This document shows, piece by piece, positions 16,119 through 24,525 of a stretch of DNA of 32,042 nt. Position 1 is the first letter of the stretch; each line of letters begins with the position of its first letter. The notes below the pieces were generated by a model. That model was not told where the DNA came from and did not search any database. It saw nothing but the letters and a program-made list of their open reading frames with translations. The position numbers were made by a program, and so were the translations under genes. Source of the stretch: Alphaproteobacteria bacterium (GTDB lineage: Bacteria > Pseudomonadota > Alphaproteobacteria > Acetobacterales > Acetobacteraceae); the NCBI GenBank assembly GCA_026225015.1, contig JAMFRY010000038.1, positions 1-32,042 of the forward strand, written 5' to 3'.

Positions 16119-17999
16119 ATGATGTCCCGCCTGCGAAAACTTCTGGAAAACTGGGTTGCGCGCGTTTTTTTCGTGCTGCTGTTCCTGGTTTTCGTGTTCT
16201 GGGGCATCTCCAACGTGGTGACGCTGATCGGCAGCAACAGCGCCGTGGCGCATGTGGACGGCCGTCCGGTGGATGTGTCCCTGCTGCAGGCGGAGTATCA
16301 AAAGGAGCTTGGCCGGGCGATGCAGAGCAACCCGGCGCAGCCGGATCTGGCGGCCCGCCAGCAGATCGCCCAGGCAGCGATGACGGTGGTTCTGCGCCAG
16401 CTTGTGTTGCAGGTGGAACAGAAACGCCTGGGGCTGGCGGTGCCCGATAGCGTGTTGCGGCAAACCGTGTATGGCGTGCCGGCGTTCCAGAGCAATGGCC
16501 GGTTCAATCAGGCGAAATTCAACCAGGTTTTGCAAGCGAATGATTCTTCTCCGGATCAGTTTCTGGCCTTGGTACGACAGGATCTGGGGAACGATCAGTT
16601 GGTTCAAACCGTGGCGGCCGGGGTGGCGGCGCCGCAGGAATTGAGCAACCGGATTTTCAACTTCGTCTCCGAGCAGCGTTTAGCCGAATCGGTGGATATC
16701 TCCGCCGCCGCGCAAGCACCGCCGGCTTTGCCCCCGGATGCGGTATTGCAGCGCTACTGGAGGAACCACCCGGCGGCGTTCACCGCGCCGGAATACCGGG
16801 AGGCCAAAATCGTCGTCCTCTCGGCGCAGACCTTGGCGCCAGGGCAACCGGTCTCGGACGCCGAAATCCACGCCGCATATAATGCGAGTTATGCGCAGGA
16901 GAATGTGACGCCGACTCGCAGCGTGCAGGTGATTACGGCGCCGGATCGGACCAGCGCTGCCAGGCTCGCCGCTCTGTGGCAAACCGGCGCGAGTTGGAGC
17001 GCCATGCAGGCGGCCGCGACAAAAACCGGCAGCTCCGCGGTGGAGTTGGATAAGGCCACGCAGGTTCAAATCCCTTCGCCGGACTTGGCAAACGCGGTAT
17101 TCGCGGCCGCGCCGTTTACCATTGGCGGCCCGCTGCAAGGGGCGATGGGATATTTCGTCTTCAACGTGATCAACGAGACGGCAGGTGGCGCGCCGCCGCT
17201 CTCCCAGGTTTCGGACCAGATCAAGCAGCAGATCCAACTGCAGAAAGCGCAAGTGCAAGTGAACCAGGACGTAGACAACGTGCAGGACGCGCTGGCGGGG
17301 CAGACGCCGTTAGATCAGTTGCCGGGCAATCTGGGTCTGGTTGCGGTTGAAGGGACGCTCGATGCAAATGGCAGTACGCCGGATGGTCAACCGGCCCCGA
17401 TTCCGGGCGGCGATGAGCTGCGTAACGCCATTATCAAAGCAATCTTCGCCGCCCATCCCGGCGATTCGGCGCAGCTCATCAACGGTCCGGATAACGGCTA
17501 TTTCGCCTTCACCTTGGATACGATCACGCCGCCGGCGATTGAGCCTTATGATACGGTGAAACAAACGGTGGCGGCGGCATGGAGTCAAGACGCTCTGTTG
17601 CGCGAGGCCGAGGTGAAAGCGGCGGCGCTGCTGAATGCGGTGAATCACGGCCAGAGCCTGGATGCGGCGGCACAGGGGGCTGGCTATTCCGTCTCGATGC
17701 TGCCGCCGGTCACCCGTAACGCGCCGCCCAGCGGCGTTTCCAAGCAGATGGTTGATATATTGTTCAGCCTCAGCCAAGGCCAGGCAACCATGCAGCAAAC
17801 CGCAGATGGCTTCCAGGTGGTGGCCTTGGCGTCGATAAACCGGCCAAAGCCGGCGGATGACCCGAATACTTGGAATGAAGTCGGCCAGGCGATGACAAAA
17901 TCGCTTGCAGATGACACGGTAGCGAGCTTTATCGCAGGATTGCAGGGCCGTGATAAGGTAACAGTCGATGCCAAACTCTACGCGCAGATCTACCAATGA
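16119..17999 (+). CDS. ppiD: PpiD/SurA-like peptidylprolyl isomerase, inner-membrane anchored chaperone
   Basis: A 626-residue protein with a short cytoplasmic basic N terminus (MMSRLRKLLENWVAR), one transmembrane helix at about 14-38 and a large periplasmic part. Residues about 40-190 are the SurA-N-like chaperone region (VAHVDGRPVDVSLLQAEYQKELG ... FNQAKFNQVLQAND). A parvulin-like region follows at about 220-370, and another helical domain at the C terminus. PpiD assists folding of proteins leaving the Sec translocon; many members have weak or no isomerase activity, and I could not identify a convincing set of parvulin active-site residues here. Two adjacent ATGs (16119, 16122) exist; GGAG is nearer in spacing to the first. 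It precedes trpE by 21 bases and probably shares its transcript. Confidence 0.88.
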   Translation: MMSRLRKLLENWVARVFFVLLFLVFVFWGISNVVTLIGSNSAVAHVDGRPVDVSLLQAEYQKELGRAMQSNPAQPDLAARQQIAQAAMTVVLRQLVLQVEQKRLGLAVPDSVLRQTVYGVPAFQSNGRFNQAKFNQVLQANDSSPDQFLALVRQDLGNDQLVQTVAAGVAAPQELSNRIFNFVSEQRLAESVDISAAAQAPPALPPDAVLQRYWRNHPAAFTAPEYREAKIVVLSAQTLAPGQPVSDAEIHAAYNASYAQENVTPTRSVQVITAPDRTSAARLAALWQTGASWSAMQAAATKTGSSAVELDKATQVQIPSPDLANAVFAAAPFTIGGPLQGAMGYFVFNVINETAGGAPPLSQVSDQIKQQIQLQKAQVQVNQDVDNVQDALAGQTPLDQLPGNLGLVAVEGTLDANGSTPDGQPAPIPGGDELRNAIIKAIFAAHPGDSAQLINGPDNGYFAFTLDTITPPAIEPYDTVKQTVAAAWSQDALLREAEVKAAALLNAVNHGQSLDAAAQGAGYSVSMLPPVTRNAPPSGVSKQMVDILFSLSQGQATMQQTADGFQVVALASINRPKPADDPNTWNEVGQAMTKSLADDTVASFIAGLQGRDKVTVDAKLYAQIYQ

Positions 18000-18020
18000 G
18001 GCTGAAAGATTCTTGAACCC

Positions 18021-19550
18021 ATGAATGCTGCTGTTCCACCCGGATATGATGCTTTTCGCGCAGCCTATGAGGCCGGACGCGGCGCGCTGGTGTGGCGGCA
18101 CGATGTCGCCGATTTGCTGACGCCGGTCGCGGCGTTTTTAAAGTTGGCGCATGGCAAAAAATTCTCGTTTCTGCTGGAGAGCGTGGAAGGCGGCGCGGCG
18201 CGCGGGCGCTATTCGGTCATCGGCATGGCGCCGGACCTGATCTGGCGCTGCGATGAGGGCGTGGCCTCCATCAACCGCAATGCACAAGCCGCGCCGGATG
18301 CGTTCGAAGCGTTAAACGATGCGCCGCTCGATAGCCTGCGCAAATTGATCGCGCAAACGCGGCTGGACGTACCGGAAGGCCTGCCGCCGATGACCGGCGG
18401 ACTCTCAGGGTATCTCGGCTATGACATGGTGCGGCTGATGGAAAAACTGCCGGATTCCAACCCGGACGAGCTGGGCATCCCCGACGGCATTCTGGTGCGG
18501 CCGAGCTTGTTCGCGATTTTTGACAGCATTACCGACGAGCTGACACTGGCGGCGCCGGTTTATCCGCGTGAGGACGTTATTGCGAGCCAGGCCTATGCGG
18601 CGGCGGAAGAGCTTCTGGCTGAAGCGGCCGCGGCGCTGGACAAGCCGGTGCCAAAACTATTCTGCCCCGCAACATTGCCAGAGCCGGTCGCAACGTCGAA
18701 CATGACGAAGCCCGAATTCCTCGCGATGGTGGCGCGTGCCAAGGAATATGTTGCGGCGGGCGATGTGTTTCAGGTGGTGCTGAGCCAGCGCTTCGAGGCG
18801 CCGTTCGTCATGCCGCCCTTCGCGCTGTATCGATCGTTGCGACGGATCAATCCGGCACCGTTTCTGTTCTACCTCGATTTTGGGGATTTCGTGGCGGTGG
18901 GTTCAAGCCCGGAAATCCTGGTGCGGCTGCGCGGCGGGGTGGTGACCATCCGGCCTCTGGCCGGAACCCGCAGGCGCGGCGCCAATAAAACCGAAGACGA
19001 CGCCCTGGAAGCGGAATTGCTGGGTGATCCGAAAGAGCGCGCCGAGCATCTGATGCTGCTCGATTTGGGCCGCAATGATGTCGGCAGGGTATCGGAAATC
19101 GGCTCGGTGAAAGTGGTGGAAAGTTTTGCGATCGAGCGCTTCAGCCATGTGATGCATATCTCCTCCACCGTGGAAGGGCGGATCAGCCCGGAATATGATG
19201 CGTTGGATGCGCTGGTCGCTGGTTTTCCGGCCGGAACCTTGTCCGGCGCGCCGAAGGTACGGGCGATGGAGATTATCGAAGAGCTGGAGCCCTCGCGGCG
19301 CGGGCTGTATGGCGGCTGCATTGGCTATTTTGCCGCGAATGGCACGATGGATACCTGCATCGCCTTGCGCACCGCGCTGGTGAAGGACGGCACGATGTAT
19401 GTGCAGGCCGGCGTGGGCGTGGTGGCGGATTCCGACGCGCAGGCTGAATATGCCGAAACTGTGCAAAAGGCGCGGGCATTGTTCCGGGCCGCCGAGGATG
19501 CGGTGCGCTACGCCGATCATGGAAACCTGAAGCGGGAGCGCTCTGCATGA
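18021..19550 (+). CDS. trpE: Anthranilate synthase component I
   Basis: A 509-residue chorismate-utilising enzyme that makes anthranilate, the committed step of tryptophan synthesis, using ammonia delivered by TrpG. The N-terminal region contains LLESVEGG at 51-58, matching the LLES feedback site where tryptophan binds. The catalytic region has GDVFQVVLSQRF, PLAGTRRRG, LGRNDVGRV, PAGTLSGAPKVRAMEIIEELEP and GLYGGCIGYF, all diagnostic. It overlaps trpG by four bases (ATGA). No leader peptide or attenuator hairpin is visible in the 21 bases before it, so control would have to act further upstream or through enzyme feedback. Confidence 0.98.
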   Translation: MNAAVPPGYDAFRAAYEAGRGALVWRHDVADLLTPVAAFLKLAHGKKFSFLLESVEGGAARGRYSVIGMAPDLIWRCDEGVASINRNAQAAPDAFEALNDAPLDSLRKLIAQTRLDVPEGLPPMTGGLSGYLGYDMVRLMEKLPDSNPDELGIPDGILVRPSLFAIFDSITDELTLAAPVYPREDVIASQAYAAAEELLAEAAAALDKPVPKLFCPATLPEPVATSNMTKPEFLAMVARAKEYVAAGDVFQVVLSQRFEAPFVMPPFALYRSLRRINPAPFLFYLDFGDFVAVGSSPEILVRLRGGVVTIRPLAGTRRRGANKTEDDALEAELLGDPKERAEHLMLLDLGRNDVGRVSEIGSVKVVESFAIERFSHVMHISSTVEGRISPEYDALDALVAGFPAGTLSGAPKVRAMEIIEELEPSRRGLYGGCIGYFAANGTMDTCIALRTALVKDGTMYVQAGVGVVADSDAQAEYAETVQKARALFRAAEDAVRYADHGNLKRERSA

Positions 19551-20140
19551 TTTTGCTGATCGACAATTACGACAGCTTTACCTTCAACTTGGTGCATTTC
19601 CTAGGCGATCTTGGGGCTAGATGCGTGGTCAAGCGCAATGATGCGCTGAGTCCGGAAGAAGCCCTGGCGATGCAGCCGGAGGCGATCGTGCTATCCCCCG
19701 GCCCCTGCTCGCCGAACGAGGCCGGAATTTGCCTGGATTTGATCATGGAAGCTGCCGGCAAATTGCCGATTTTGGGCGTTTGCCTGGGGCATCAGGCGAT
19801 CGGCCAGGCTTTTGGCGGAGATGTCATCCGCGCGCCCGAGCTGGTGCATGGCAAGACCAGCCAAATTTACCACGCCGGTACCGATATCTTTGCCGGCCTG
19901 CCGGACCCCTTCACCGCGACGCGCTATCATTCGCTGATTGTGGACGCCAATACGCTGCCCGATGTGCTGGAAGCCACGGCCTGGACTGAGCAAAAGCTCA
20001 TTATGGGCCTGCGGCATAAAAGCCTGCCGATTTTCGGGGTACAATTTCATCCCGAAAGCATTGCCACCAGCCATGGCCACGAGATTCTTGGGAATTTCCT
20101 CAACGTCATGCGCGGCAGTAATTCGAAACAAGCCGCGTGA
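19547..20140 (+). CDS. trpG: Anthranilate synthase component II (glutamine amidotransferase)
   Basis: A 197-residue class I glutaminase supplying ammonia to TrpE. It begins MILLIDNYDSFTFNLVHFLGDLG, has SPGPCSPNEAG, nucleophile Cys79 in GVCLGHQAIGQAFGG, and the His/Glu pair in GVQFHPESIATSHG. PabA proteins look alike and some bacteria use one subunit for both folate and tryptophan synthesis, but the coupling to trpE and trpD makes a tryptophan role primary. Start and stop overlap the neighbouring genes (ATGA and GTGA). Confidence 0.97.
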   Translation: MILLIDNYDSFTFNLVHFLGDLGARCVVKRNDALSPEEALAMQPEAIVLSPGPCSPNEAGICLDLIMEAAGKLPILGVCLGHQAIGQAFGGDVIRAPELVHGKTSQIYHAGTDIFAGLPDPFTATRYHSLIVDANTLPDVLEATAWTEQKLIMGLRHKSLPIFGVQFHPESIATSHGHEILGNFLNVMRGSNSKQAA

Positions 20141-21171
20141 ACGATTTGAAGCCGGTACTCAAGCGCCTGGCGAGCGGCGAGCGCTTGAGCCAGGCCGAGG
20201 CGGAGGCGGCTTTTGGCGTGGTGATGGATGGGCAAGCCACGGCTGCCCAGATTGCCGGCATGCTGATGGCGATGCGTGCCCGCGGCGAAACCGTTGCGGA
20301 GTTGATCGGGGCGGTGACCGCCTTGCGCAGCCGGATGGCGGAAGTGGATATTCCCGAGGGCGCAATCGACGTTTGTGGTACGGGGGGTGACGGCGCGGCG
20401 TCCTTGAACATTTCCACAGCTGTCGCCTTTGTGGTGGCGGCATGCGGGGTGCCGGTCGCCAAGCACGGCAACCGCGCATTGACCTCGCGCGCCGGCGGGG
20501 CGGATGTGCTGCGGGAGCTGGGCGTGAATATCGAGGCTGAGCTTGCGCATCTGCCGGAGATTTTTCGCAAGGTTGGTTGCGTGTTCATGTTTGCGCCGCG
20601 CCACCATCCGGCTTTGCTGCATGCGGCGCAGGCGCGGGTTGAGCTTGGGACGCGTACGATTTTCAACCTCACCGGCCCGATGGTGAATCCGGCGCGGGTC
20701 AAGCATCAGTTGCTTGGTGTTTTCGACCCTATTTGGATTCGGCCGGTGGCTGAAACCTTAGGCGCCTCGGGCACGGAGTCGGCCTGGGTGGTGTATGGCA
20801 ATGGGCTCGATGAGCTGACTCTGGACGGTGAGAACCAGGTGGCGGCGCTGAAGGGCGGCGAGATATCGGAATTCACCCTGGACGCCGCCGATGCCGGTCT
20901 GCAAGCCGCCCCGCACGCGGCGATCAGAGGCGGCGATGCCGCCCATAACGCCGCCGCTTTGTGCGCAATGCTGGCAGGCGAAAAAGGCGCATATCGCGAC
21001 ACGATATTGTTCAACGCCGCCGCGGCATTGATTGTGAGCGGTAAAACGCTATCCTTGCATGAAGGCGTGGCCCTGGCGGCTGAGGCCATCGATAGCGGCA
21101 AAGCGGCAACGGTTCTTCAGGCGTTGATAAATGCCTCTCAAGGGGGCTTCTCAAGGGGTGTGACGGTTTAA
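20137..21171 (+). CDS. trpD: Anthranilate phosphoribosyltransferase
   Basis: A 344-residue enzyme transferring phosphoribose from PRPP to anthranilate. The PRPP/Mg motif GTGGDG is at 81-86, and KHGNRALTS at 109-117, LGTRTIFNLTGPMVNPA and the metal-binding NGLDELTLDGE follow. The start is GTG at 20137, overlapping the trpG stop as GTGA; the protein then begins at the normal place relative to homologues (NDLKPVLKRLASGERLS). The stop is immediately followed by the trpC ATG. Confidence 0.97.
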   Translation: MNDLKPVLKRLASGERLSQAEAEAAFGVVMDGQATAAQIAGMLMAMRARGETVAELIGAVTALRSRMAEVDIPEGAIDVCGTGGDGAASLNISTAVAFVVAACGVPVAKHGNRALTSRAGGADVLRELGVNIEAELAHLPEIFRKVGCVFMFAPRHHPALLHAAQARVELGTRTIFNLTGPMVNPARVKHQLLGVFDPIWIRPVAETLGASGTESAWVVYGNGLDELTLDGENQVAALKGGEISEFTLDAADAGLQAAPHAAIRGGDAAHNAAALCAMLAGEKGAYRDTILFNAAAALIVSGKTLSLHEGVALAAEAIDSGKAATVLQALINASQGGFSRGVTV

Positions 21172-21987
21172 ATGGACGGCGCATCGGGTTTGCATGAGGA
21201 TATTCTGGCCAAGATCTGCGCGGATACGCGTGCGGAGCTGGCGCGCCGAAAGCAGCGCATCAGCCTGGAGGAGATTCGCCACCAGGCTCGCGAAGCGGAC
21301 AAGCCGCGCGGGTTTGGCCGGGCGCTGATGGATGCAACGGCCAAGGGTCGGCCGGGATTGATCACCGAGATCAAGAAATCCTCGCCCTCCGGCGGCCTGA
21401 TCCGCGCCGATTTTGATCCCGCCACTTTGGCGCAAGCCTATGCGCTGGGCGGCGCGGTCTGCCTTTCGGTGCTTACCGATGAGCCCTATTTCCAGGGCAA
21501 AAACGCGGATTTGAAGGCGGCGCGCGCGGCGGTGAAACTGCCGGTATTGCGCAAGGATTTCATCCTCGACCCGTGGCAGGTTTATGAAAGCCGGGCGATC
21601 GGCGCCGATTGCATCCTGCTCATCATGGCCGCCTTGGGCGATTCCGAGGCCCGCGACCTGGAGGAGTTGGCCCGGGCGCTGGATATGGATGTGCTGGCCG
21701 AAGTGCACGACGAATCGGAGCTGGATCGGGCTTTGGGCCTCTGCACGCCACTGCTCGGCATCAATAACCGCAACCTGAAAACACTGGAAACCAGGCTGGA
21801 AACCACCGAGGAACTTTCCAAATTCGTGCCGCCCGACCGTTTTCTGGTCTCCGAATCGGGCATCAAGACCCATGAGGACATCGAGCGCCTGCAAAAGGTT
21901 TGTGTGCAAGGTTTCCTGGTCGGCGAATCCCTGATGCGCGAGCAGGACGTGACCGTGGCTGTACGGAAACTTCTGGCGTCGCCGTGA
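21172..21987 (+). CDS. trpC: Indole-3-glycerol-phosphate synthase
   Basis: A 271-residue TIM barrel that cyclises carboxyphenylaminodeoxyribulose phosphate to indole-3-glycerol phosphate. The first barrel strand carries LITEIKKSSPSGG (residues about 63-75), with the catalytic Lys in EIKKSSPS. VLRKDFILDPWQVYE, GINNRNLKTLE and SESGIKTHEDIERL are typical. It is a monofunctional TrpC: no phosphoribosylanthranilate isomerase (TrpF) domain is fused, and trpF, trpB and trpA are not in this window. The ATG directly abuts the trpD stop, and the stop overlaps the moaC GTG. Confidence 0.97.
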   Translation: MDGASGLHEDILAKICADTRAELARRKQRISLEEIRHQAREADKPRGFGRALMDATAKGRPGLITEIKKSSPSGGLIRADFDPATLAQAYALGGAVCLSVLTDEPYFQGKNADLKAARAAVKLPVLRKDFILDPWQVYESRAIGADCILLIMAALGDSEARDLEELARALDMDVLAEVHDESELDRALGLCTPLLGINNRNLKTLETRLETTEELSKFVPPDRFLVSESGIKTHEDIERLQKVCVQGFLVGESLMREQDVTVAVRKLLASP

Positions 21988-22469
21988 GGCAGGCCGGCCC
22001 ACTCAGCCATATCGATGCGGCGGGTCATGCCCGGATGGTGGATGTGTCGGCCAAGGTGGAGACGGTTCGGGAGGCGACAGCCAAAGGCAGCGTGAACATG
22101 CTTCCCGAAACACTGGCGCTGATTGCATCCGGCCAGGCCGCGAAGGGCGATGTGCTGGCGGTGGCGCGGATCGCCGGCATCATGGCGGCCAAGCGCACTT
22201 CGGAGTGGATTCCACTTTGCCATCCGCTGCCGATCGCCTCGGTTGCGCTGGAATTTGAGTTGGACGAGGTTCATTCAACGGTGGAAATTATCGCGATCGT
22301 CCGCAGCACCGGGCGCACCGGCGTGGAGATGGAGGCGTTGACGGCGGTTAGTGCGGCGGCGCTTACCGTGTACGACATGCTGAAGGCCGCGGATCGGGGG
22401 ATGCGGATCGAACATATTCGCGTGGTCGCCAAATCCGGCGGCAAATCCGGCGACTTCAAGCAGGAATAG
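21984..22469 (+). CDS. moaC: Cyclic pyranopterin monophosphate synthase (MoaC)
   Basis: A 161-residue enzyme that, after MoaA, completes formation of cyclic pyranopterin monophosphate, the first stage of molybdenum cofactor synthesis. Key segments are KRTSEWIPLCHPLPI (about 70-84), GRTGVEMEALTAVSAAALTVYDMLKA (split here as GRTGVEMEALT and AVSAAALTVYDMLKA) and LVAKSGGKSG-like RVVAKSGGKSGDF. I chose the GTG at 21984, overlapping the trpC stop (GTGA): it gives the usual length and the N terminus RQAGPLSHIDAAGHARMVDVSAK, while earlier starts lie inside trpC. moeA follows after three bases. Confidence 0.95.
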   Translation: MRQAGPLSHIDAAGHARMVDVSAKVETVREATAKGSVNMLPETLALIASGQAAKGDVLAVARIAGIMAAKRTSEWIPLCHPLPIASVALEFELDEVHSTVEIIAIVRSTGRTGVEMEALTAVSAAALTVYDMLKAADRGMRIEHIRVVAKSGGKSGDFKQE

Positions 22470-22472
22470 CGG

Positions 22473-23675
22473 ATGATCAGCGTCGAGGAGGCCAGGAGCA
22501 GAATTCTCGATGCGCTTGTGCCTGTCGGCGCGGAAACGCTGGGGTTGGCGCAGACGCATGGACGGGTGTTGGCGGCGGCGTTATTGGCAAGGCTAACCCA
22601 GCCGCCGGCGGATCTATCGGCGATGGACGGCTACGCCCTGCGCGCCGCAGACGGACAAAAGGGCGCTGTGCTGCGGGTGATCGGCACGGCGCCGGCGGGG
22701 CATCCCTTTGCCGGCGCGATCCAACCGGGCGAAGCAGTCCGCCTCTTTACCGGGAGCGTGCTGCCGGCCGGCGCCGATACCGTTCTGCTGCAGGAAGATG
22801 CGAGCCTGACCGGGAACCAGGTTCGGGTAAACGAAACCTGCCTCGCGGGTAAGCATATTCGCCGCGCTGGACAGGATTTTCGCGCCGGCGATGTGCTGCT
22901 CCAGGCCGGCAAACGGCTTACCGCCCGAGATGTCGGGCTGGCGGCGGCGGCCAATCATCCTTGGGCGAGCGTATTCCGCCAGCCGCGAATCGCGATTCTG
23001 GCAACCGGCGACGAAATTTCGCTCCCCGGCGAACCGGTCGGGCCGGGCGGGATCGTGAGTTCCAATGCCCACGCGCTGGCCGCCTTGATTCAGGCCTGCG
23101 GCGGCGAGGCGGTGGTGCTGCCCATCGCCGCCGATGACCGGGCCGCCATCGCCGCCGGCGCCGATGCGGCCAAGGGCGCGGATTTGCTGGTCACCACCGG
23201 CGGCGCCAGCGTGGGCGACCATGATCTGGTGCAGGCCGGGCTGGAAGCGCGCGGGCTTAAGCTGGATTTTTGGAAAATCGCCATGCGGCCCGGCAAGCCG
23301 CTGATTTTTGGTTCGGTGGATGGACTGCCTTTGCTAGGCCTGCCGGGAAATCCTGTTTCCGCTTATGTCTGTGCCCTGCTGTTCTTGAAACCGGCCATCA
23401 TGCGGCTTGGCGGACTGCAGGACAATGCGCCGGAGACCGAGCAGGCCCGGCTGCAAACTGCGATGAAAGCCAATGACCAGCGCCAGGATTATGTACGGGC
23501 GAGCCTCAGCCGTGATGAGCGCGGCTGGCTGGCAACGCCCCTCCCGTTGCAGGATTCCGCAATGCTGCAGGCGCTGGCTTTGGCCGACGCGCTGATCCTG
23601 CGCGTGCCCTTTGCTCCCGCTTCGCAACAGGGGGAGATCGTGGAGATTATGCGGTTGGGCGAATTTGGTTTGTAA
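22473..23675 (+). CDS. moeA: Molybdopterin molybdenumtransferase (MoeA)
   Basis: A 400-residue enzyme inserting molybdate into adenylylated molybdopterin. It has the N-terminal domain with DLSAMDGYALRAAD and RLFTGSVLPAGADTVLLQEDA. The molybdopterin-binding MogA-like domain shows ILATGDEI, GIVSSNAHALAALIQACGGEAV and TTGGASVGDHDLVQ, followed by MRPGKPLIFG and GLPGNPVSAYVC. The C-terminal beta domain ends RVPFAPASQQGEIVEIMRLGEFGL. It sits three bases after moaC, so the two cofactor genes are cotranscribed with the trp genes or from an internal promoter not seen. The stop lies just before the lexA promoter. Confidence 0.96.
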   Translation: MISVEEARSRILDALVPVGAETLGLAQTHGRVLAAALLARLTQPPADLSAMDGYALRAADGQKGAVLRVIGTAPAGHPFAGAIQPGEAVRLFTGSVLPAGADTVLLQEDASLTGNQVRVNETCLAGKHIRRAGQDFRAGDVLLQAGKRLTARDVGLAAAANHPWASVFRQPRIAILATGDEISLPGEPVGPGGIVSSNAHALAALIQACGGEAVVLPIAADDRAAIAAGADAAKGADLLVTTGGASVGDHDLVQAGLEARGLKLDFWKIAMRPGKPLIFGSVDGLPLLGLPGNPVSAYVCALLFLKPAIMRLGGLQDNAPETEQARLQTAMKANDQRQDYVRASLSRDERGWLATPLPLQDSAMLQALALADALILRVPFAPASQQGEIVEIMRLGEFGL

Positions 23676-23678
23676 CGC

Positions 23679-23708
23679 TTGACGGGCGGATGAGAACCAA
23701 ACTAGAAC
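23679..23708 (+). promoter_or_regulatory. lexA promoter with an overlapping perfect SOS box
   Basis: A -35-like TTGACG (23679-23684) and -10-like TAGAAC (23703-23708) are separated by 18 bases. GAAC-N7-GAAC, the direct-repeat SOS box of alphaproteobacteria, is perfect at 23694-23708 and covers the -10, so LexA bound there would block RNA polymerase and autoregulate lexA. Box consensus is established knowledge; the promoter elements are inferred from spacing. Confidence 0.75.
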
Positions 23709-23715
23709 ATGCGCA

Positions 23716-23730
23716 GTTAGCGCTTTGTTC
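23716..23730 (+). promoter_or_regulatory. Second, imperfect SOS box in the lexA leader
   Basis: GTTA-N7-GTTC matches the reverse orientation of the alphaproteobacterial SOS direct repeat (GTTC-N7-GTTC) with one mismatch. It lies eight bases beyond the perfect box and would fall near or just after the transcription start. It could be a weaker secondary LexA site or chance. Confidence 0.35.
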
Positions 23731-23767
23731 TTTTTTGACGATCGTGTCGCGGATTGTGGAGGCTTCA

Positions 23768-24487
23768 ATGTTGACTATAAAGCAGCATGAACTGCTGGCT
23801 TTTATTGACAAACATCTGCGTGAAACCGGCTGCTCGCCCAGCTTTGAGGAAATGAAGGACGCGCTGGATCTGAAATCCAAATCGGGCATTCACCGGTTGA
23901 TTTCGGCGCTGGAGGAGCGGGGGTTTCTGCGCCGCCACAAGCATCGGGCGCGGGCGCTGGAGGTGATAAAACTGTCGGAAGATTTATCCCCGCAGCCCCA
24001 GCATTTTGGCGGTGCGCCGCCCCGGGCTCAGCGCTTTTCCCCCAACGTGATCCACGGCGATTTTTCCGGCAAGCTTCCCGGCGTGCGCGCCGCCAATGTC
24101 GCCGGCGCGGTGCAACTGCCGCTTTACGGCAAAATCGCCGCCGGCCAGCCGATCGAGGCGCTGAACGGCAGTACCGAGGAGATCGAGGTGCCGGTGGCGC
24201 TGATCGGCAAAGGCGATCACTTCGCGCTTGATGTCGAAGGCGATTCGATGATCGAGGCCGGGATTTTGGACGGCGATACCGTTATCATCCGCAAGGGCGA
24301 AACGGCGGAGAACGGCCAGATCATCGTGGCGCTGATCGACGGCAATGAAGTGACGCTGAAGCGCTTGAGGCGGCGCGGCAACTCCATCGCGTTGGAGCCC
24401 GCGAACGTTCGCTACGAGACGAAAATTTTCCCGGCCGAGCGCGTCAGTATCCAGGGCCGGCTGATTGCGCTGCTGCGGAAGTATTAG
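23768..24487 (+). CDS. lexA: SOS repressor LexA
   Basis: A 239-residue repressor/autoprotease. The winged-HTH DNA-binding domain is at about 1-65 (MLTIKQHELLAFIDKHL, GCSPSFEEMKDALDLKSKSGIHRLISALEERGFL). A linker longer than in E. coli LexA, rich in Pro and Gly, runs to about 112, as is usual in alphaproteobacteria. The cleavage site is Ala125-Gly126 in KIAAGQP. The catalytic dyad is Ser160 in EGDSMIEAG and Lys198 in EVTLKRL. I chose the ATG at 23768, because an upstream in-frame ATG lies within the SOS-box promoter and adds a non-conserved tail. RecA filaments would trigger self-cleavage on DNA damage. Confidence 0.97.
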   Translation: MLTIKQHELLAFIDKHLRETGCSPSFEEMKDALDLKSKSGIHRLISALEERGFLRRHKHRARALEVIKLSEDLSPQPQHFGGAPPRAQRFSPNVIHGDFSGKLPGVRAANVAGAVQLPLYGKIAAGQPIEALNGSTEEIEVPVALIGKGDHFALDVEGDSMIEAGILDGDTVIIRKGETAENGQIIVALIDGNEVTLKRLRRRGNSIALEPANVRYETKIFPAERVSIQGRLIALLRKY

Positions 24488-24501
24488 GGAGTCAGCAGGG
24501 C

Positions 24502-24522
24502 AGGGCGGGCATCGCCCGCCCT
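24502..24522. repeat. Perfect GC-rich palindrome between convergent lexA and helicase genes
   Basis: AGGGCGGGC (24502-24510), a 3-base loop ATC and GCCCGCCCT (24514-24522) form a perfect 9-bp stem. It sits alone in the 38-base gap between the stops of lexA and the convergent helicase gene. The block resembles short palindromes repeated between genes in many bacterial genomes. A T-poor ACTTTATAT follows on the + strand, so it may act as a modest bidirectional transcription barrier. Confidence 0.6.
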
Positions 24523-24525
24523 ACT

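Noticed and set aside
18000..18020. Possible trp leader or attenuator before trpE
   Set aside because: The gap from ppiD is only 21 bases, with no Trp-rich leader peptide and no hairpin.
21151..22002. 283-codon minus-strand open frame
   Set aside because: It is antisense to trpC, which has full catalytic motifs and operon overlaps; the frame is open because of GC-rich codon bias.
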